This document shows, piece by piece, positions 6,241-7,670 of a stretch of 7,670 nt of DNA; position 1 is the first letter of the stretch, and the number at the start of each line of letters is the position of its first letter. Source of the DNA: DAIRET01 sp036795455 (GTDB lineage: Bacteria > Bacteroidota > Ignavibacteria > Ignavibacteriales > Ignavibacteriaceae). The notes under the pieces are model-generated. The model saw nothing but the letters and a program-made list of their open reading frames with translations, was not told where the DNA came from and made no database searches. A program made the translations under genes and the position numbers. The stretch spans positions 1 through 7,670 of the forward strand of contig DAIRET010000144.1 of the NCBI GenBank assembly GCA_036795455.1. Direction: 5' to 3'.

Positions 6241-7011
6241 TCAAAAAACGTATGTCGTTAATGTGATAAGAATATCGAACACAATGATCCAGCCTAAGGA
6301 ATAAACAACCGTTTTGATTGTTCTTTGCGGTACTTCCGTACTTGCTACAGATACTTTTAATCCTTCATAACAGGAGATGAGAGCTATTATTAAACCGAAA
6401 ACTACTGATTTAATTAAACTTGCAACAATATCAACAATTTCTAATCTTGCAAAGAAGGATGACATAAACTCGAAAATATTTATCGGGGTAAAAAATGTTG
6501 CAAGGAACCATCCCCCGAATAAAGCCGAAGCATTAAAATAGATGTTTAGAATTATCATCGAAACAACAACCCCGATTGTTCTCGGTACAACTAAATAGTT
6601 AATGGGTGAAATACCGAAAGACATAAGAGCTTCGATTTCATGGTTCACAACCATATTACCAAGCTCGGTTGAAATTGCTGTTCCCGAACGAGCAACTAAA
6701 ATAAATGCCGTTAGAAGACAGCCCAATTCGCGTGTTATTATTGTGATAAGGATTGTATAAAGTAATTCGCTCTGCCCGAAGTTTGAAAGAATGGAGTAAC
6801 CTTCAAGAATAATAATGCCCCCGATTGCCAATGCGATTATGAAAATAATACTAATAGCTTCGTAACCGGTAAAAAGTATCTGACGGTTTAACACTTTCCA
6901 CGCTAATTTTTTCCTGTAGAAAACAAAGACTTCCCCGATAACTTCGAGCGAAAACCTCAAGAAGTTAATGTACCCTGAAAACCTTTTAAGAGAATACTTA
7001 TTGTTATTCAT
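6241..7011 (-). CDS. MlaE-family ABC transporter permease of the Mce operon
   Basis: MlaE-type permeases sit in the inner membrane as a dimer beneath the MCE ring and pass lipid to or from it. The protein is 256 aa, typical for the family. Seen: an N-terminal amphipathic/interfacial region (about 11-45) and membrane spans near 50-72, 84-106, 140-172, 195-214 and 236-254. The family core is present: ITRELGCLLTAFILVARSG at 92-110, TAISTELGNM at 111-120, EIEALMSFGISPINYLVVPR at 125-144. In MlaE structures this core includes the segment that contacts the ATPase. The usual Pro of RELGP is Cys (C98). Near the C-terminus, TEVPQRTIKTVV (225-236) replaces the common GVGRATTRAVV-type block. The ATG at 7011 has no Shine-Dalgarno site and lies ten bases after a possible -10 box. 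It is the first gene of the four-gene operon. Confidence 0.93.
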   Translation of the reverse strand: MNNNKYSLKRFSGYINFLRFSLEVIGEVFVFYRKKLAWKVLNRQILFTGYEAISIIFIIALAIGGIIILEGYSILSNFGQSELLYTILITIITRELGCLLTAFILVARSGTAISTELGNMVVNHEIEALMSFGISPINYLVVPRTIGVVVSMIILNIYFNASALFGGWFLATFFTPINIFEFMSSFFARLEIVDIVASLIKSVVFGLIIALISCYEGLKVSVASTEVPQRTIKTVVYSLGWIIVFDILITLTTYVF

Positions 7012-7021
7012 AATACAGAAA

Positions 7022-7027
7022 ATTATA
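7022..7027 (-). promoter_or_regulatory. Possible -10 element of the Mce operon
   Basis: On the minus strand TATAAT lies with its last base ten bases before the permease ATG at 7011; the overlapping TAATTTTC resembles the Bacteroidota -7 element. Used as a promoter, it would give an RNA starting only a few bases before the ATG, that is, almost leaderless. The region 16-18 bases upstream is AT-rich with no good -35 and overlaps one arm of an inverted repeat. Confidence 0.3.
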
Positions 7028-7035
7028 TAAACTTG

Positions 7036-7159
7036 GGCAGTCTAAAAATTAGTTTGGTTTCATGTTTTTTATTTTCAAAAAGTAAATGCTTCAGTTATTT
7101 CAGAAACTTTTCTTTTCGCTGTAAAAACAGAAAAATACGCAATAACTTTTTAGACTCCC
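7036..7159. repeat. Inverted repeat flanking about 100 bases of intergenic DNA
   Basis: The arms are AGTCTAAAAA at 7039-7048 and TTTTTAGACT at 7147-7156, a perfect 10-base inverted match. Skipping one mismatched C/C pair, GG (7036-7037) also matches CC (7158-7159), giving 12 of 13 positions. The 98 bases between the arms hold no gene. A smaller AAAAGT/ACTTTT pair lies inside at 7078-7083 and 7106-7111. I see no target-site duplication outside the arms. It could be a small miniature element, a pair of operator half-sites, or a long-range RNA stem after the cupin gene. Confidence 0.4.
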
Positions 7160-7160
7160 T

Positions 7161-7667
7161 TTAAACTGTTAATTTTATGATCAAATCTTTATGCTGCGGA
7201 TAAAGTTTAGAAAGTTTCACTTTATCCGCTAACTCAAAATCATTAAAATCAAAACCGGGAGCAACCGTACAACCAATCAATGAGTATGAATTTTTATCAT
7301 TCACTTCAGCAGCAAACCAGCAACCTTTAAATAAAACAATCTGCAACTTCTCTCCCTTTTCATACTCCTTCCCAAGATAATGAATAGATAATTTTCCATC
7401 ATTATCTATTACATAAATAGTTACCGAAGTACCATCGTAAAAATGCCAAATCTCATCCGAAAGTAAACGGTGGAAATGAGATTTATCTTCTTTTTCAAGT
7501 AAGAAGTAAATAGAAGTAGAAAATGCTCTGCCTCCGGTATACCTATCCGGTAAACAATTCTGAGTTATAATCTCATCAGAACGATAAACTTCTTTATAGT
7601 AACCGCCTTCCTGGTGTGGAAGCAGTTGTAAGTTATCTATCCAATATTGAGCATGTTTATTATCCAT
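7161..7667 (-). CDS. Cupin_5 (DUF985) family protein
   Basis: A complete 168-aa single-domain cupin of the Cupin_5/DUF985 type, the family of yeast YML079w-like proteins, whose biochemical role is not settled. Seen: LLPHQEGGYYKEVYRS at residues 15-30, the family opening block; STSIYFLLE at about 50-58; HFHRLLSDEIWHFYDG at 64-79, holding the cupin histidines and Glu; a second cupin block with FKGCWFAAEV at 113-122; and GCTVAPGFDFNDFELAD at 132-148, the family closing block. No signal peptide, so probably cytoplasmic. The ATG at 7667 is only three bases from the window edge, so its upstream control region is not visible. It is separated from the Mce operon by 149 bases and probably is a separate unit. 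Family assignment is secure; reaction and ligand are unknown. Confidence 0.93.
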   Translation of the reverse strand: MDNKHAQYWIDNLQLLPHQEGGYYKEVYRSDEIITQNCLPDRYTGGRAFSTSIYFLLEKEDKSHFHRLLSDEIWHFYDGTSVTIYVIDNDGKLSIHYLGKEYEKGEKLQIVLFKGCWFAAEVNDKNSYSLIGCTVAPGFDFNDFELADKVKLSKLYPQHKDLIIKLTV

Positions 7668-7670
7668 TTT

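Noticed and set aside
7111..7140. Hairpin CTGT-AAAA-ACAG followed by an A-run, as a terminator for the cupin gene
   Set aside because: The stem is only four pairs and on the minus strand the T-run precedes rather than follows it; on the plus strand it is followed by A, not T.

Overview
The window is 7,670 bases of AT-rich bacterial DNA in which every credible gene lies on the minus strand, so transcription runs from high to low coordinates. Recognisable Shine-Dalgarno sites are nearly absent: only nuoJ has a clear one. The two candidate promoters carry a -10 region of the form TAnnTTTC, close to the Bacteroidota TAnnTTTG element. With the low GC and the set of genes, this suggests a member of the Bacteroidota/Ignavibacteriota/Chlorobiota group. 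That placement is an inference with modest confidence; no rRNA or other phylogenetic marker is present apart from asnS.

Layout in transcription order: (1) 7667-7161, a complete small cupin of the Cupin_5/DUF985 type. (2) A 149-base intergenic region with a 14-base imperfect inverted repeat and a possible promoter. (3) 7011-3465, a tightly packed four-gene Mce/Mla-type envelope lipid transport operon: MlaE-like permease, MlaF-like ABC protein, MlaD-like MCE protein, and a TPR-like lipoprotein that starts with TTG inside the end of the MCE gene. (4) A 94-base gap with a possible promoter. (5) 3370-2075, asparaginyl-tRNA synthetase. (6) 2061-1, respiratory complex I genes in the order nuoJ, nuoK, nuoE, nuoF. 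nuoF runs off the left edge.

The main surprise is the ABC protein of the Mce operon. It aligns along its whole length with MlaF-type ATPases, but its Walker A, Q-loop, signature and H-loop residues are all replaced, and the Walker B Asp has become Glu. The reading frame is intact and there are no gaps at the motifs. The permease beside it keeps its conserved core. The operon therefore appears to encode an Mce transporter with a pseudo-ATPase, plus a TPR lipoprotein where a periplasmic or outer-membrane partner would be expected. This is the best candidate for something undescribed.

The second oddity is the complex I segment. The membrane subunits J and K come before the NADH-module subunits E and F, the reverse of the usual nuoA-N order, and the segment follows asnS by only 13 bases, which suggests they are co-transcribed. 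No stretch over 300 bases lacks a gene. I see no tRNA, rRNA, CRISPR array, insertion sequence or convincing intrinsic terminator.
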